Shown here piece after piece: positions 18,781 through 27,530 of a DNA stretch of 64,000 nt. Origin of the DNA: Psychroflexus planctonicus. GTDB taxonomy: Bacteria > Bacteroidota > Bacteroidia > Flavobacteriales > Flavobacteriaceae. Within the stretch, counting starts at the first letter, position 1, and each line of letters starts with the position of its first letter. A program made the position numbers and the translations under genes. The stretch is from NCBI RefSeq assembly GCF_014640195.1, contig NZ_BMGM01000006.1, forward strand, positions 124,001 through 188,000. The letters run 5' to 3'. The notes beneath the pieces were generated by a model. It did no database searches. It saw only the letters and a program-made list of their open reading frames with translations, and was not told where the DNA came from.

Positions 18781-19968
18781 TTAATCTAAAATTTCAGTAA
18801 CCTGACCTGCACCTACAGTACGTCCACCTTCACGGATAGCGAAACGAAGACCTACATTCATTGCAATAGGCTGTAACAATTCAACGTGAATAGTTAAGTT
18901 ATCACCCGGCATTACCATTTCAACTCCATCAGGCAAGCTAATTGTACCTGTTACGTCTGTTGTTCTAACATAGAACTGTGGACGATAGTTGTTATGGAAT
19001 GGAGTGTGACGCCCACCTTCTTCTTTTTTCAAGATATATACCTCAGCTTTAAATTTAGCGTGTGGAGTTACAGAACCTGGTTTAGTAATTACCATACCAC
19101 GAGAAATCTGAGACTTTTCAACACCTCTTAATAAAATACCTACGTTATCACCAGCTTCTCCACGATCCAAAATCTTACGGAACATTTCAACACCAGTAAT
19201 AGTTGATTTTAATTTCTCAGCTCCCATACCAATGATTTCTACCGGATCTCCAGTATTCGCAACACCAGTTTCAATACGACCAGTTGCTACAGTACCACGA
19301 CCGGTAATAGAGAATACATCTTCGATAGGCATCAAGAAATCTTTCTCAACATCACGTTGTGGTAATTCAATCCAGCTATCTACAGCATTCATTAATTCCA
19401 TAACAGTATCTCCCCATTTAGCATCACCTTCTAGCGCACCTAAGGCAGAACCTGAAATTACAGGACCGTTATCACCATCATATTCGTAGAAAGTTAACAA
19501 ATCTCTAACTTCCATTTCTACTAATTCTAATAATTCTTCATCGTCAACTAAGTCAACTTTATTTAAGAAAACAACAATTCTTGGAATACCAACTTGGCGA
19601 CCCAATAAGATGTGCTCTCTAGTTTGTGGCATAGGACCATCAGTAGCAGCAACTACTAAGATAGCTCCATCCATTTGCGCAGCACCTGTAACCATGTTTT
19701 TTACGTAATCCGCGTGACCTGGACAGTCAACGTGAGCGTAGTGACGTGATTCAGTTGAGTACTCAACATGAGAAGAGTTAATGGTAATACCACGCTCTTT
19801 TTCTTCTGGAGCGTTGTCAATTTGATCAAAAGCACTAGCTTCTGAATACCCTTTATCTGCAAGTACTTTAGTAATTGCAGCTGTTAAAGTTGTTTTACCG
19901 TGGTCAACGTGTCCAATTGTACCTATGTTAAGGTGCGGTTTGGAACGATCAAAATTTTCCTTTGCCAT
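18781..19968 (-). CDS. tuf: Elongation factor Tu
   Basis: EF-Tu delivers aminoacyl-tRNA to the ribosome, 395 residues. The G domain shows [10 protein letters not shown] (residues 19-28), the switch I ERGITI block, DCPGHADY (near 80) and NKVDLVDD (near 135). Domains II and III follow, with [13 protein letters not shown] and the C-terminal [17 protein letters not shown]. It is the only tuf gene in the window, downstream of four tRNA genes and upstream of tRNA-Trp-secE-nusG. Confidence 0.99.
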   Translation of the reverse strand: MAKENFDRSKPHLNIGTIGHVDHGKTTLTAAITKVLADKGYSEASAFDQIDNAPEEKERGITINSSHVEYSTESRHYAHVDCPGHADYVKNMVTGAAQMDGAILVVAATDGPMPQTREHILLGRQVGIPRIVVFLNKVDLVDDEELLELVEMEVRDLLTFYEYDGDNGPVISGSALGALEGDAKWGDTVMELMNAVDSWIELPQRDVEKDFLMPIEDVFSITGRGTVATGRIETGVANTGDPVEIIGMGAEKLKSTITGVEMFRKILDRGEAGDNVGILLRGVEKSQISRGMVITKPGSVTPHAKFKAEVYILKKEEGGRHTPFHNNYRPQFYVRTTDVTGTISLPDGVEMVMPGDNLTIHVELLQPIAMNVGLRFAIREGGRTVGAGQVTEILD

Positions 19969-20065
19969 AATTAATTATTTAATCTTAGTTATATATTAGT
20001 GTTTAATTTTAAACAACAATTGAAGTCATCAAGGCAGAAACTTCCCTGTGACTTTTTCTCACTAG

Positions 20066-20137
20066 AGCCAACGACGAGAATTGAACTCGTGACCTCTTCC
20101 TTACCAAGGAAGCGCTCTACCCCTGAGCTACGTCGGC
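20066..20137 (-). tRNA. tRNA-Thr (GGT)
   Basis: 72 nt, minus strand. The acceptor arms GCCGACG/CGTTGGC pair with one G-U pair. The anticodon stem CTTCC/GGAAG encloses the loop TTGGTAA with anticodon GGT. No encoded CCA. It is the last of four tRNA genes before tuf. Confidence 0.96.
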
Positions 20138-20173
20138 AGAACAAAAAGCAAACTTCAATCCTGCTAAACTTAG

Positions 20174-20246
20174 AGCGGGAGACCGGGTTCGAACCGGCGA
20201 CATTCAGCTTGGAAGGCTGACGCTCTACCAACTGAGCTACTCCCGC
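20174..20246 (-). tRNA. tRNA-Gly (TCC)
   Basis: 73 nt, minus strand. Acceptor arms GCGGGAG/CTCCCGC; anticodon loop CTTCCAA with anticodon TCC between TCAGC and GCTGA; T-arm with GGTTCGAACC. It is 36 nt from tRNA-Thr(GGT) in the same transcript. Confidence 0.96.
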
Positions 20247-20282
20247 ATTTTACTACACCCTATTATGATGTTTGCTATGATG

Positions 20283-20365
20283 TGGGGAGAGCAGGATTCG
20301 AACCTGCGAAGGTGAAAACCAACAGATTTACAGTCTGTCCTCGTTGGCCGCTTGAGTATCTCCCC
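20283..20365 (-). tRNA. tRNA-Tyr (GTA)
   Basis: 83 nt with the long variable arm expected of a bacterial tRNA-Tyr. Acceptor arms GGGGAGA/TCTCCCC; anticodon loop CTGTAAA with anticodon GTA; T-arm with GGTTCGAATCC. Minus strand. Confidence 0.96.
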
Positions 20366-20389
20366 TAAAAGAACGTTTTCGAAAAATAG

Positions 20390-20463
20390 AGCCGATGGAG
20401 GGACTCGAACCCACGACCTGCTGATTACAAATCAGCTGCTCTAGCCAGCTGAGCTACATCGGC
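20390..20463 (-). tRNA. tRNA-Thr (TGT)
   Basis: 74 nt, minus strand. Acceptor arms GCCGATG/CATCGGC; anticodon loop TTGTAAT with anticodon TGT between CTGAT and CAGC-side pairing; T-arm with GGTTCGAGTCC. It is the first gene of the tRNA-tuf-secE-rpl-rpo cluster and lies 27 nt after the predicted promoter start point. Confidence 0.96.
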
Positions 20464-20498
20464 ATAAAAACATTTTACATGCCTTATTTTTCGGATTG

Positions 20499-20506
20499 CA
20501 AATATA
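20499..20506 (-). promoter_or_regulatory. -7 box ahead of the tRNA-tuf cluster
   Basis: The minus strand reads TATATTTG, an exact TAnnTTTG match, 36 nt upstream of tRNA-Thr(TGT). The predicted transcription start is near 20495. No strict -33 TTTG is present, only a T-rich stretch. This is the best promoter candidate for the large transcription-translation block. Confidence 0.6.
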
Positions 20507-20594
20507 GATACTTTATTTTGTTATATAAAAACTTTTTGTTCTTTTTTTTTGCATTTTTTTTAGTTCATTTTACTTTCAATGTAGTCAGTAAAAA

Positions 20595-21473
20595 TCATAA
20601 TCTATTTCTAGGATGTGCAGACTTATAGGATGCTTTCAACTTTGCTATACTATTGTGTGTGTATACCTGCGTTGAAGCTAAACTTGCATGACCTAACAAT
20701 TCTTTAACTTCAGCTAAATTAGCTCCATTATTTAATAAGTGTGTAGCAAAGCTATGCCGTAAAATATGTGGACTTTTTTTCAATTTTGTCGATGCTTTTT
20801 CAAAGGCTTGTTTTACCACTTTGTACACAAAAGCATCATCGATAGGTTCTCCTGAATCTTTCACTAATAAACTTGTTGAATTAGTCAACAGCCTTTTTTC
20901 AATTAAGTAAACTTCAATATTTTTTACAATTTTAGGCAAAAGAGGGATTATTCGTTCTTTATTCCGTTTTCCTAAAACTCTAATTTGATGATTAGATAAA
21001 TTTACTGAAGACATCTTTAAACCCACCAACTCTGCCCTTCTCATTCCTGTTGTGTATAGCAACTCGATGAGTAATTTATTTCTTACAGAAGAAAAATCAT
21101 CTTCAAAAGTAGCTAACACCTCTTCTATTTCTTTGGTTGAAAATGGAATCTCTTCCCGCTTCCCAACTTTTAACGAACGATGTTTAGCTAAAGGAGAAAC
21201 TTTTATTTCTTCCAATTTCAATAAATGTTTGTAGAATAATTGAAGCGTAGATATTTTTCGATTGATGCTTTTATTGTTAAGTCCTAACTCTTTTAAGTGA
21301 ATGATCCAATTTCTGATAAATTGATAATTTACTTTTTTAAGGTCTTGTTCATCATAGGTGTCTTCAATAAAGTCTAAAAACTGAAGTAAATCGTTTTGAT
21401 AGGCGGTTATAGTGTGTGGAGAATATTTTTTTTCTCCAGTTATGTAATCTATAAAAATATCGAATGCATTCAT
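20595..21473 (-). CDS. xerC: Xer-type tyrosine recombinase
   Basis: A 292-residue site-specific recombinase of the XerC/XerD type, probably resolving chromosome dimers at dif. The N-terminal SAM-like core-binding domain covers residues 1-90. The catalytic domain has the full set: Arg145 (TTGMRRAEL), Lys169 (LGKRNKE), His236 and Arg239 (HILRHSFATHLL), His262 (LLGHASL) and the nucleophile Tyr271 (VYTH). Its size and the lack of any integrative context speak against a phage integrase. It lies directly beside the tRNA cluster. In other flavobacteria I recall an hpf/raiA gene between them and rpsU upstream; neither is present here. Confidence 0.88.
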   Translation of the reverse strand: MNAFDIFIDYITGEKKYSPHTITAYQNDLLQFLDFIEDTYDEQDLKKVNYQFIRNWIIHLKELGLNNKSINRKISTLQLFYKHLLKLEEIKVSPLAKHRSLKVGKREEIPFSTKEIEEVLATFEDDFSSVRNKLLIELLYTTGMRRAELVGLKMSSVNLSNHQIRVLGKRNKERIIPLLPKIVKNIEVYLIEKRLLTNSTSLLVKDSGEPIDDAFVYKVVKQAFEKASTKLKKSPHILRHSFATHLLNNGANLAEVKELLGHASLASTQVYTHNSIAKLKASYKSAHPRNRL

Positions 21474-21566
21474 TCAGTAGAAATATACCTATTTAGTTTG
21501 TGCTAAATTATGAAATTATGCAGTACAAACTACATTGGTGGTACTGAATACAGAGAAATTTAAAAA

Positions 21567-22466
21567 TTAGTCTTTTTTAATTATTCTTTTCGTGATGCTA
21601 TTTTTTTGGTTATCGTAAACTTTCAACAAATAGATTCCGTTTTCTAATTCTTGAAGCGAAATAATAGGTTGTTTAATCTCAAAATCATCAATTGTAATGA
21701 TTCTTTTTCCTGAAATGGAATACAATTCTAGTTTAGCGATTGGTATAATTTCACTATTGATTTCTAACTGACCAGCAGTTGGATTAGGAAATACAGAAAC
21801 TGTACTAGCATTAAATTCTTCAACTGCAAGCGTGCAATTTTCAGAAAAGAAAAAAGGGTTGTTGGGTGCATTTATCGACCAAGAAGCATAAACGCCTTGA
21901 CCCACATTTGCAGCACTTTCGTCTGTTACTTTTATGCAAAAATCATTTTCCTGAAAAGGTGGGTATACTCCTATATCTATAACCAAGTCACTTACATCTG
22001 TTTGGCCAGACCTTAAGTTTATTTGATTCAGCATCCAATTGCCTGGAACAGTAATTTCGCTAATCATCGGGTTATTACTCAAATTGATGCTTGACACAAA
22101 ATTGGTAACAGCATCATCACCTCCATACAAAATTAAGGTTTCTAAATTTACGTTATTAGATAAATCAAGTTCTTGATTTGCATTAAAACTGTTATCAAGA
22201 TACAATTCTGTATTTGTAATGTCTAAGTAAGTAAGCGACACAAAATCTTCAATACCGATTAAATCGTTAATTTGAAAGTTGCCGCTTATAATTAACGAAG
22301 TAACACTTGCAATATCGGCTGTTAAAACTTCACCGTTTACAATTCCATCAGAATCGATATTTTGCATAATTAATTCTTCTTCAAAGCCTTGGTCTGGAAT
22401 GGCTGTAACTTGAGAATGGAGTTGAGAACAAATTAAAAAAATGATGAATAAGGATAAATTTTTCAT
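21567..22466 (-). CDS. Secreted T9SS cargo protein with leucine-rich-repeat-like region
   Basis: A 299-residue secreted protein. A signal peptide (residues 1-19) ends before QVTAIPD. The start of the mature part, IPDQGFEEELI, is seen in many flavobacterial LRR proteins. Residues 45-165 contain irregular repeats such as LTYLDITNTEL, LDLSNNVNLETLIL and INLSNNPMISEI. A type A T9SS sorting domain follows at about 222-299 (VFPNPTAGQLEI, LELYSISGKRI, LENGIYLLKV). The protein should be displayed at or released from the cell surface. Its ligand is unknown. It is monocistronic, with gaps of about 90 nt downstream and 270 nt upstream. Confidence 0.82.
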   Translation of the reverse strand: MKNLSLFIIFLICSQLHSQVTAIPDQGFEEELIMQNIDSDGIVNGEVLTADIASVTSLIISGNFQINDLIGIEDFVSLTYLDITNTELYLDNSFNANQELDLSNNVNLETLILYGGDDAVTNFVSSINLSNNPMISEITVPGNWMLNQINLRSGQTDVSDLVIDIGVYPPFQENDFCIKVTDESAANVGQGVYASWSINAPNNPFFFSENCTLAVEEFNASTVSVFPNPTAGQLEINSEIIPIAKLELYSISGKRIITIDDFEIKQPIISLQELENGIYLLKVYDNQKNSITKRIIKKD

Positions 22467-22703
22467 TATATTTTTTGTTTATTTAGTTTATAAATGTATA
22501 AAAAAAATGATTTACACTCATCATTCTAAAATTATTGTCAATTTACTGATACATCTCTTAATAAAATAAAAATAGCTTCAAATTTTTATATCAAAAAAAA
22601 TCCCACATGAGTGTTTTTCATTTATTTGATTGTTTGATGATATACCTTCATATCAATGATTATTTAGCTTTATCTTACATATTGTGAATAAAATTTTAAA
22701 AAA

Positions 22704-22749
22704 TTACGCCACTAATACACTAATAGTTATTCGTGCATTAGTGGCGTAA
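22704..22749. repeat. Inverted repeat between T9SS gene and repeat array
   Basis: Two 17-nt arms (22704-22720 and 22733-22749) pair with one mismatch around a 12-nt AT-rich loop. The core of each arm is TTACGCCACTAAT and its complement. I recall similar phrases in intergenic DNA of other Bacteroidota, so it is probably a dispersed intergenic repeat. The rest of 22467-22737 shows no gene. Confidence 0.6.
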
Positions 22750-22809
22750 AATCAAAAACCTTCTTGATGTGTTTAACATAACAATCCAGCAAGAGAATAC
22801 ATCCTTTAG

Positions 22810-23323
22810 GCGATGCAGAAAAGCATTTTCGCCAAAACGATACATTAAGCTTTCGTTGCTGGACGGTATTCTTTCTTGTCGATAATCATTTTGGCGATGC
22901 AGAAAGAGCATTTTCGCCAAAACAATAAATTAAGCTTTCGTTGCTGGACGATATTCCTTTTTGTCAATTATCATTTTGGCGATGCAGAAAGCATTTTCGC
23001 CAAAACGATAAATTAGGCCTTCGTTGCTGGACGGTATTCTTTCTTATCAATAATCATTTTGGCGATGCAGAAAGGGCATTTTCGCCAAAACGATAAATTA
23101 GGCTTTCGTTGCTGGACGGTATTCTTTCTTATCGATAATCATTTTGGCGATGCAGAAGAGCATTTTCGCCAAGACGATAAATTAAGATTTCGTTGCTGGA
23201 CGGTATTCTTTCTTATCGATAATCATTTTGGCGATGCAGAAGATGCATTTTCGCCAAAATGATGAATTAAGCTTTCGTTGCTGGACGATATTCTTTCTTA
23301 TCGATAATCATTTTGGCGATAAT
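22810..23323. repeat. Tandem array of about 85-bp repeats derived from the acyl-CoA dehydrogenase 3' end
   Basis: The motif TTCGTTGCTGGAC recurs at 22852, 22937, 23020, 23105, 23189 and 23274 (spacing 85, 83, 85, 84, 85). The last occurrence is the genuine 3' end of the acyl-CoA dehydrogenase gene. Each upstream unit repeats its last 17 or so codons with the stop codon, joined by a linker carrying a hairpin (9-bp stem ATTTTGGCG/CGCCAAAAT plus ATGCA/TGCAT where intact). Units differ by scattered substitutions and 1-2-nt indels. The leftmost unit is the most diverged. There are no unique spacers, so this is not a CRISPR array. Confidence 0.92.
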
Positions 23324-24436
23324 TTCTTTTAAAATTTCACTAGTGCCGCCTCCTATTGGACCTAGGCGGCTATCGCGCCACATTCTTGCCATCGGGTATT
23401 CTTCAATATAACCGTAGCCACCTAACATTTGTAGACAGTCGTAAATAGTTTCGTCGGCAATTTTAGTGGAAAGTAATTTAGACATGCTCGCTTCTTTCAC
23501 TACATAATCGCCCAAAATCATTCGTTTTACAATGGAATAATTGAATTGCTTTGCCATTTCAACTTCACTGGCTCGTTCTGCCATTTTGTGTCGTAAGGCT
23601 TGGAATTCATTGATTTTCTTTCCGAAAGCGGTACGTTCTTCCATATAACCCAATGCATATTCTACGGCATATTCTGCTCTAGCATGTGCGTTGATTCCCA
23701 TGATTAATCGCTCTAAAGCGAAATGCTGCATAATGTAATTGAAGCCCATGTTTTTCTCGCCCATTAAACGGTCTTTGGGAACTTTTACATTATCAAATGC
23801 AAGTTCTGCCGTATCGGAAGCTCTCCAACCCAATTTGTTGAGTTTGGTTGCAGAAATACCAGGCATATCACGATCTAAAAGAAAAATACTCATTCCTTTT
23901 GCTCCCAATTCGGGATTAGTTTTGGCGGCTACAATCAAGTAATCTGAATATACTCCATTGGTTATAAAAGTCTTAGAGCCATTAATGATGTAATGGTCGT
24001 CTTTTTCTACTGCGGTAGACCGCATTCCTGCCACGTCGCTTCCGCCAAATGGTTCGGTTATGCACAAACAACCGATTTTTTCACCAGTTATGCTTTTGGC
24101 TAAATATTCTTGTTTTATTTCTTCTGAACCTTCTGCATTTAAATGCGTCATCGCCAAATAAGCATGTGCCCAAATAGCTGCTGCAAATCCACCTGAATTG
24201 ATGCGTTGTAATTCTTCTAACAAAATTACAGTGTAGAACAAATCTAAGTTCATACCACCATATTCTTCTGGATAATTGACACCAAAAAAGCCCATTTCAC
24301 CAAATTTCTCCCAGATGAAACGGTCAATGGTTCCGGTTTCTTCCCATTTATCTAAATGTGGAACGACTTCCTTTTTCAAGAAATCCCGTAAACTTTCTCT
24401 AAATAGGTTATGTTCTTCAGTAAAATATAAATTCAT
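23267..24436 (-). CDS. Acyl-CoA dehydrogenase
   Basis: A FAD-dependent acyl-CoA dehydrogenase of 389 residues that introduces the first double bond in fatty-acid or branched-chain acyl-CoA oxidation. Visible blocks are CLCITEPFGGSDVAGM (FAD/substrate loop, near 136), YIINGSKTFITNG, the helix with FGKKINEFQALRHKMAE, and the C-terminal QMLGGYGYIEEYPMARMWRD and GGGTSEILKEI. The residue before GTSE is Gly rather than Glu, as in long-chain and isovaleryl-type enzymes whose catalytic base lies elsewhere. Chain-length preference is unknown. It overlaps the first unit of the repeat array, whose units copy its last codons. The HHH-domain gene lies 49 nt upstream. Confidence 0.93.
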   Translation of the reverse strand: MNLYFTEEHNLFRESLRDFLKKEVVPHLDKWEETGTIDRFIWEKFGEMGFFGVNYPEEYGGMNLDLFYTVILLEELQRINSGGFAAAIWAHAYLAMTHLNAEGSEEIKQEYLAKSITGEKIGCLCITEPFGGSDVAGMRSTAVEKDDHYIINGSKTFITNGVYSDYLIVAAKTNPELGAKGMSIFLLDRDMPGISATKLNKLGWRASDTAELAFDNVKVPKDRLMGEKNMGFNYIMQHFALERLIMGINAHARAEYAVEYALGYMEERTAFGKKINEFQALRHKMAERASEVEMAKQFNYSIVKRMILGDYVVKEASMSKLLSTKIADETIYDCLQMLGGYGYIEEYPMARMWRDSRLGPIGGGTSEILKEIIAKMIIDKKEYRPATKA

Positions 24437-24485
24437 TGTCTTTTTATTTTGAATTGTTGAATGATTTTTCCTTCAAGATTATGGA

Positions 24486-25373
24486 TTAATCATTTATTTC
24501 CAAATATAATTTAATTCTGTCAATTTTATGCGTAGGAAAATCATAGATTTTTGCTAATTCTTCAAAATCGCTAATTCCTTCTCTTACTTTGATGAAATGC
24601 ACTATCTCTCTGGAAAGTTCATAATCGAAATAGGGAATTTCAGTGAGCTCTACAATTGAAGCGGTATTGATGTTAATTTTCTGGTGTGGTTTTTCAAGCT
24701 TTACGGTGAATTCTTTAAGCACATTTTCTCTTACATCATACTTTAATCCCCAAATGTCTTTCAATTGTAAATCGTCTATAAATCCATCTATTTTATTTCG
24801 ATGTCTAACAATTCGTTTGGCTAAGACTTCACCAATTCCTGAAATTTCTTGCAACTCCATTTCAGTTGCTTCATTTAAATTCTTCTTTTGTGCATAGGTT
24901 TTCATTTGCGCTTGATGCGCTTCCATTTCAGCTTTGGCCTTTTCCTTTTGAATTACCCAATCAGGAAATTTGAAATAAGGTTTAATTTCATTTATCAAAC
25001 TATCTGAAACCTGAGTTACTTCTTGAAAATCTTTAGCTGAATTAATCCATTGATTTTCACTTCTAAATTGCTGAAGTCGGTCAAATTCTTCTGTGGAAAG
25101 ACCCAACTGATAAGCTTTAAAGTCTTTTAAATAATTGGGGTTAAATGGAAAAATTCTAGGCTTATTTGCTTCTTCTGAAGCAAGCCTTAATGAATCTATT
25201 TCTTCTTGCAGCTTATGTTTGTCTGCTTCACTAAAAGCAAATTTGGCTTCATCGCTATTCGGAATCATCCAAAAATATTGATAAGCCAATGAAGCAAGGA
25301 GTAAAAATATCAAAAATAAAATCCCATTTCGTTGTGATGGACTCATATCGAAATGGGATTTTGAAAATTTCAT
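24486..25373 (-). CDS. Membrane-anchored helix-hairpin-helix protein (ComEA-like repeats)
   Basis: A 295-residue protein with one N-terminal membrane helix (about residues 16-34) followed by a charged linker. It has at least three helix-hairpin-helix units: LSTEEFDRLQQFR (near 93), LNEATEMELQEISGIGEVLAKRIV region (165-190) and ININTASIVELTEIPYFD (near 233). HHH units bind DNA without sequence specificity, as in the competence protein ComEA, so an envelope-anchored DNA-binding role is possible. ComEA is much shorter, and no other competence gene is nearby, so I do not assign a symbol. It is followed 49 nt later by the acyl-CoA dehydrogenase gene. Confidence 0.8.
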   Translation of the reverse strand: MKFSKSHFDMSPSQRNGILFLIFLLLASLAYQYFWMIPNSDEAKFAFSEADKHKLQEEIDSLRLASEEANKPRIFPFNPNYLKDFKAYQLGLSTEEFDRLQQFRSENQWINSAKDFQEVTQVSDSLINEIKPYFKFPDWVIQKEKAKAEMEAHQAQMKTYAQKKNLNEATEMELQEISGIGEVLAKRIVRHRNKIDGFIDDLQLKDIWGLKYDVRENVLKEFTVKLEKPHQKININTASIVELTEIPYFDYELSREIVHFIKVREGISDFEELAKIYDFPTHKIDRIKLYLEIND

Positions 25374-25384
25374 TTTAACTACAT

Positions 25385-27454
25385 TTATTCTTTTTTATAC
25401 AACGAACCATCTTTCAATTTAATGAAATATGCTTTTAAGTCTCCTTTTACTTCACCTGATAAAATATATAGTCCAATAATGTTAGGGAAAGACATGGCTA
25501 AAATCATCATGTCTGAAAAATCAAGAACAGCGCCTAAGCTTACCGAAGCACCTAAGACTACAAACAATAAAAAGAGTAGTTTATAAATTAATTCTGAACG
25601 ATTGCTTTTTCCGAAAATGTATGTCCATGATCGCATACCGTAGTAAGACCATGAAATCATGGTTGAAAAAGCAAATAAGAATACCGCAACTGAAAGTACA
25701 TAAGGAAACCAAGAGATTACGCTACCGAATGCCGAAGAAGTTAATTCAACCCCAGAAACGCCTGTTAATTCATGTTTTCCTGTGAAAATTAAAACCAAAG
25801 CGGTTAAGGTACAAACCACAACGGTATCAATAAACGGCTCTAACAAAGCCACAAATCCTTCTGATGGCGGGTGATACGTTTTTGCTGCAGAGTGAGCAAT
25901 AGCCGCCGAACCAACACCAGCTTCATTCGAAAATGCTGCGCGTTGAAAACCGACAACCAATACACCAATAAATCCACCTTTTAAAGCACCTGGATCAAAA
26001 GCACCTGAAAATATAGCATTAAAAGCAGGACCTATATTTTCGATATTAATTCCGATTACAATTAAAGCACCAATTACATAAACTGCCGCCATAAATGGAA
26101 CCACTTTACCTGTAACTTTGGCAATACTATTAATTCCACCAATAATAACTACTCCGACTAAAACGGCTAAGAACACCCCAAACCAAGGTCCTTGACCAAC
26201 TAAAAACGGAATTTGATTCGAAAGGATTTCAAAAGATTGATTAGATTGGAACATATTTCCACCGCCAAAGGATGCGCCAATTCCTAAGATGGCAAAAAAG
26301 CCAGCTAGGAAGGCACCTAACTTACCAAGATTCCTTTTTTCTAAGCCATGGCGTAAATAGTTCATGGGTCCACCAAAAATCCTACCTTCTTTGCTGATAA
26401 ATCTATATTTTACACCTAGTGTACATTCTACAAATTTGGAAGACATACCTAGGAAACCAGCTACAATCATCCAAAAAGTAGCACCTGCACCACCCAATGA
26501 AATAGCAACTGCAACACCTGCAATATTCCCTAACCCTACGGTAGCCGAAACTGCAGTTGCTAAGGCTTGGAAATGCGTAATTCTGCCAGGTGCGTCTGGT
26601 TCATCATATCTACCGCTAGCAAGTTGCAATGCATGTTTAAAACCACGAATATTAATAAAACCCATGCGGAAGGTGAAAAACGCAGCACCAAAGATCAGCC
26701 AAATTACAATAAATGGAATTTGGTTTTTAACCGGATCACCGTTGGGGTGTGTTAAAACCACTTTATCGGAATACTTTACCCTTGCAAATAAGTGCGAGTT
26801 GGTTTCAATTTGGTGTTTTTTATTTTCGGGGTTATGAATAAAATCTCCTTCTTTATCCAAGTGCTTCAATACTCCGTTTACAGGCGATTTCACTTCAATA
26901 TCTCCTAAACGGCCTCTGCTTAATCTTGCAATTACATCGCCTTCTTTAACTTCCACTCCATCTTCTACTAGCCATTTTTCAAGTTTAAATTTTTCCTCAG
27001 TATCGGCATTCCATCCGGGTGCAAAAATTTGTTCGAAATCTTTGTACACAACAGGATCGTATAGTCCAACTGCAGCAAACGGATCCCAAAATAAAACGCT
27101 CCCTAATCCGGCAACAATCGGTTTGAACGTACCGTTGAAGTGTTCTGCTATAGATTCTGACTCAATGGTATATTCAGCTGAAAAAGTTCTTCCTTCTGCA
27201 TCGGTTACGGTAACCGTATATGGAACCCCTTCTACCAAATTAGACGCACTTGAAGATGTTAATTTAACATCTTCCTTAGACCATTTAAATGTAAAAGGCT
27301 CTTCACCATCTAACACACGTAGTTGTATTTTCCCGTTATCTATTTCATCTGAAGGGTTGATGAGTTTTGCTTCCACTTTTAAGTCTTGAGCATAAGAAGA
27401 CATTGTTAAAAACAAAAAGCCACATAAAAAGGGCAGTATTTTAAAATTCCACAT
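25385..27454 (-). CDS. Alanine/glycine:cation symporter with signal peptide and lipoyl-like extension
   Basis: Residues from about 225 onward are an AGCS-family sodium:alanine/glycine symporter with some 11 membrane helices and the family blocks TVGLGNIAGVAVA, GGPMNYLRHGL and AAFSNEAGVGSAAIAHSAA. The 200-residue N-terminal extension is unusual. It has a signal peptide (residues 1-23, ending SSYAQ), a small Ig/SprB-like beta domain (about 24-100), then a biotinyl/lipoyl-type domain (LVEDGVEVKEGDVIARL, VKSPVNGVLKHLDKEGD) that lacks the modified lysine. I chose the ATG at 27454 because it gives a clean signal peptide; an upstream in-frame start adds 25 residues. The extension probably sits in the periplasm. 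It ends 11 nt before the HHH gene and follows the potassium channel by 76 nt. Confidence 0.88.
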   Translation of the reverse strand: MWNFKILPFLCGFLFLTMSSYAQDLKVEAKLINPSDEIDNGKIQLRVLDGEEPFTFKWSKEDVKLTSSSASNLVEGVPYTVTVTDAEGRTFSAEYTIESESIAEHFNGTFKPIVAGLGSVLFWDPFAAVGLYDPVVYKDFEQIFAPGWNADTEEKFKLEKWLVEDGVEVKEGDVIARLSRGRLGDIEVKSPVNGVLKHLDKEGDFIHNPENKKHQIETNSHLFARVKYSDKVVLTHPNGDPVKNQIPFIVIWLIFGAAFFTFRMGFINIRGFKHALQLASGRYDEPDAPGRITHFQALATAVSATVGLGNIAGVAVAISLGGAGATFWMIVAGFLGMSSKFVECTLGVKYRFISKEGRIFGGPMNYLRHGLEKRNLGKLGAFLAGFFAILGIGASFGGGNMFQSNQSFEILSNQIPFLVGQGPWFGVFLAVLVGVVIIGGINSIAKVTGKVVPFMAAVYVIGALIVIGINIENIGPAFNAIFSGAFDPGALKGGFIGVLVVGFQRAAFSNEAGVGSAAIAHSAAKTYHPPSEGFVALLEPFIDTVVVCTLTALVLIFTGKHELTGVSGVELTSSAFGSVISWFPYVLSVAVFLFAFSTMISWSYYGMRSWTYIFGKSNRSELIYKLLFLLFVVLGASVSLGAVLDFSDMMILAMSFPNIIGLYILSGEVKGDLKAYFIKLKDGSLYKKE

Positions 27455-27530
27455 AAAATTTAGCTTGTAAAGTAGTTGATGGTGCAATATGCAAAAAATA
27501 GTTAATCTATTAAAGCTATTTTTATTCAAT

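Noticed and set aside
20464-20594. Search for a hidden hpf gene between the tRNA cluster and xerC
   Set aside because: The gap is too short and has no suitable reading frame.
20595-21473. Phage-type integrase and a possible attachment site at the tRNA-Thr genes
   Set aside because: Size, motifs and lack of other phage genes fit a chromosomal Xer recombinase; no direct repeat of a tRNA 3' end was seen.
22738-22920. 60-residue minus-strand ORF in the repeat region
   Set aside because: It crosses repeat units and the preceding inverted repeat; not a gene.
23059-23262. 67-residue plus-strand ORF in the repeat array
   Set aside because: Its amino acids repeat with the DNA unit; it is the reverse side of the dehydrogenase gene end.
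22810-23323. CRISPR-like array of regularly spaced repeats
   Set aside because: The units are contiguous copies of a gene end with no unique spacers, and no cas genes are near.
26364-26837. 157-residue plus-strand ORF opposite the alanine symporter
   Set aside because: Antisense shadow; the symporter frame carries the family motifs.
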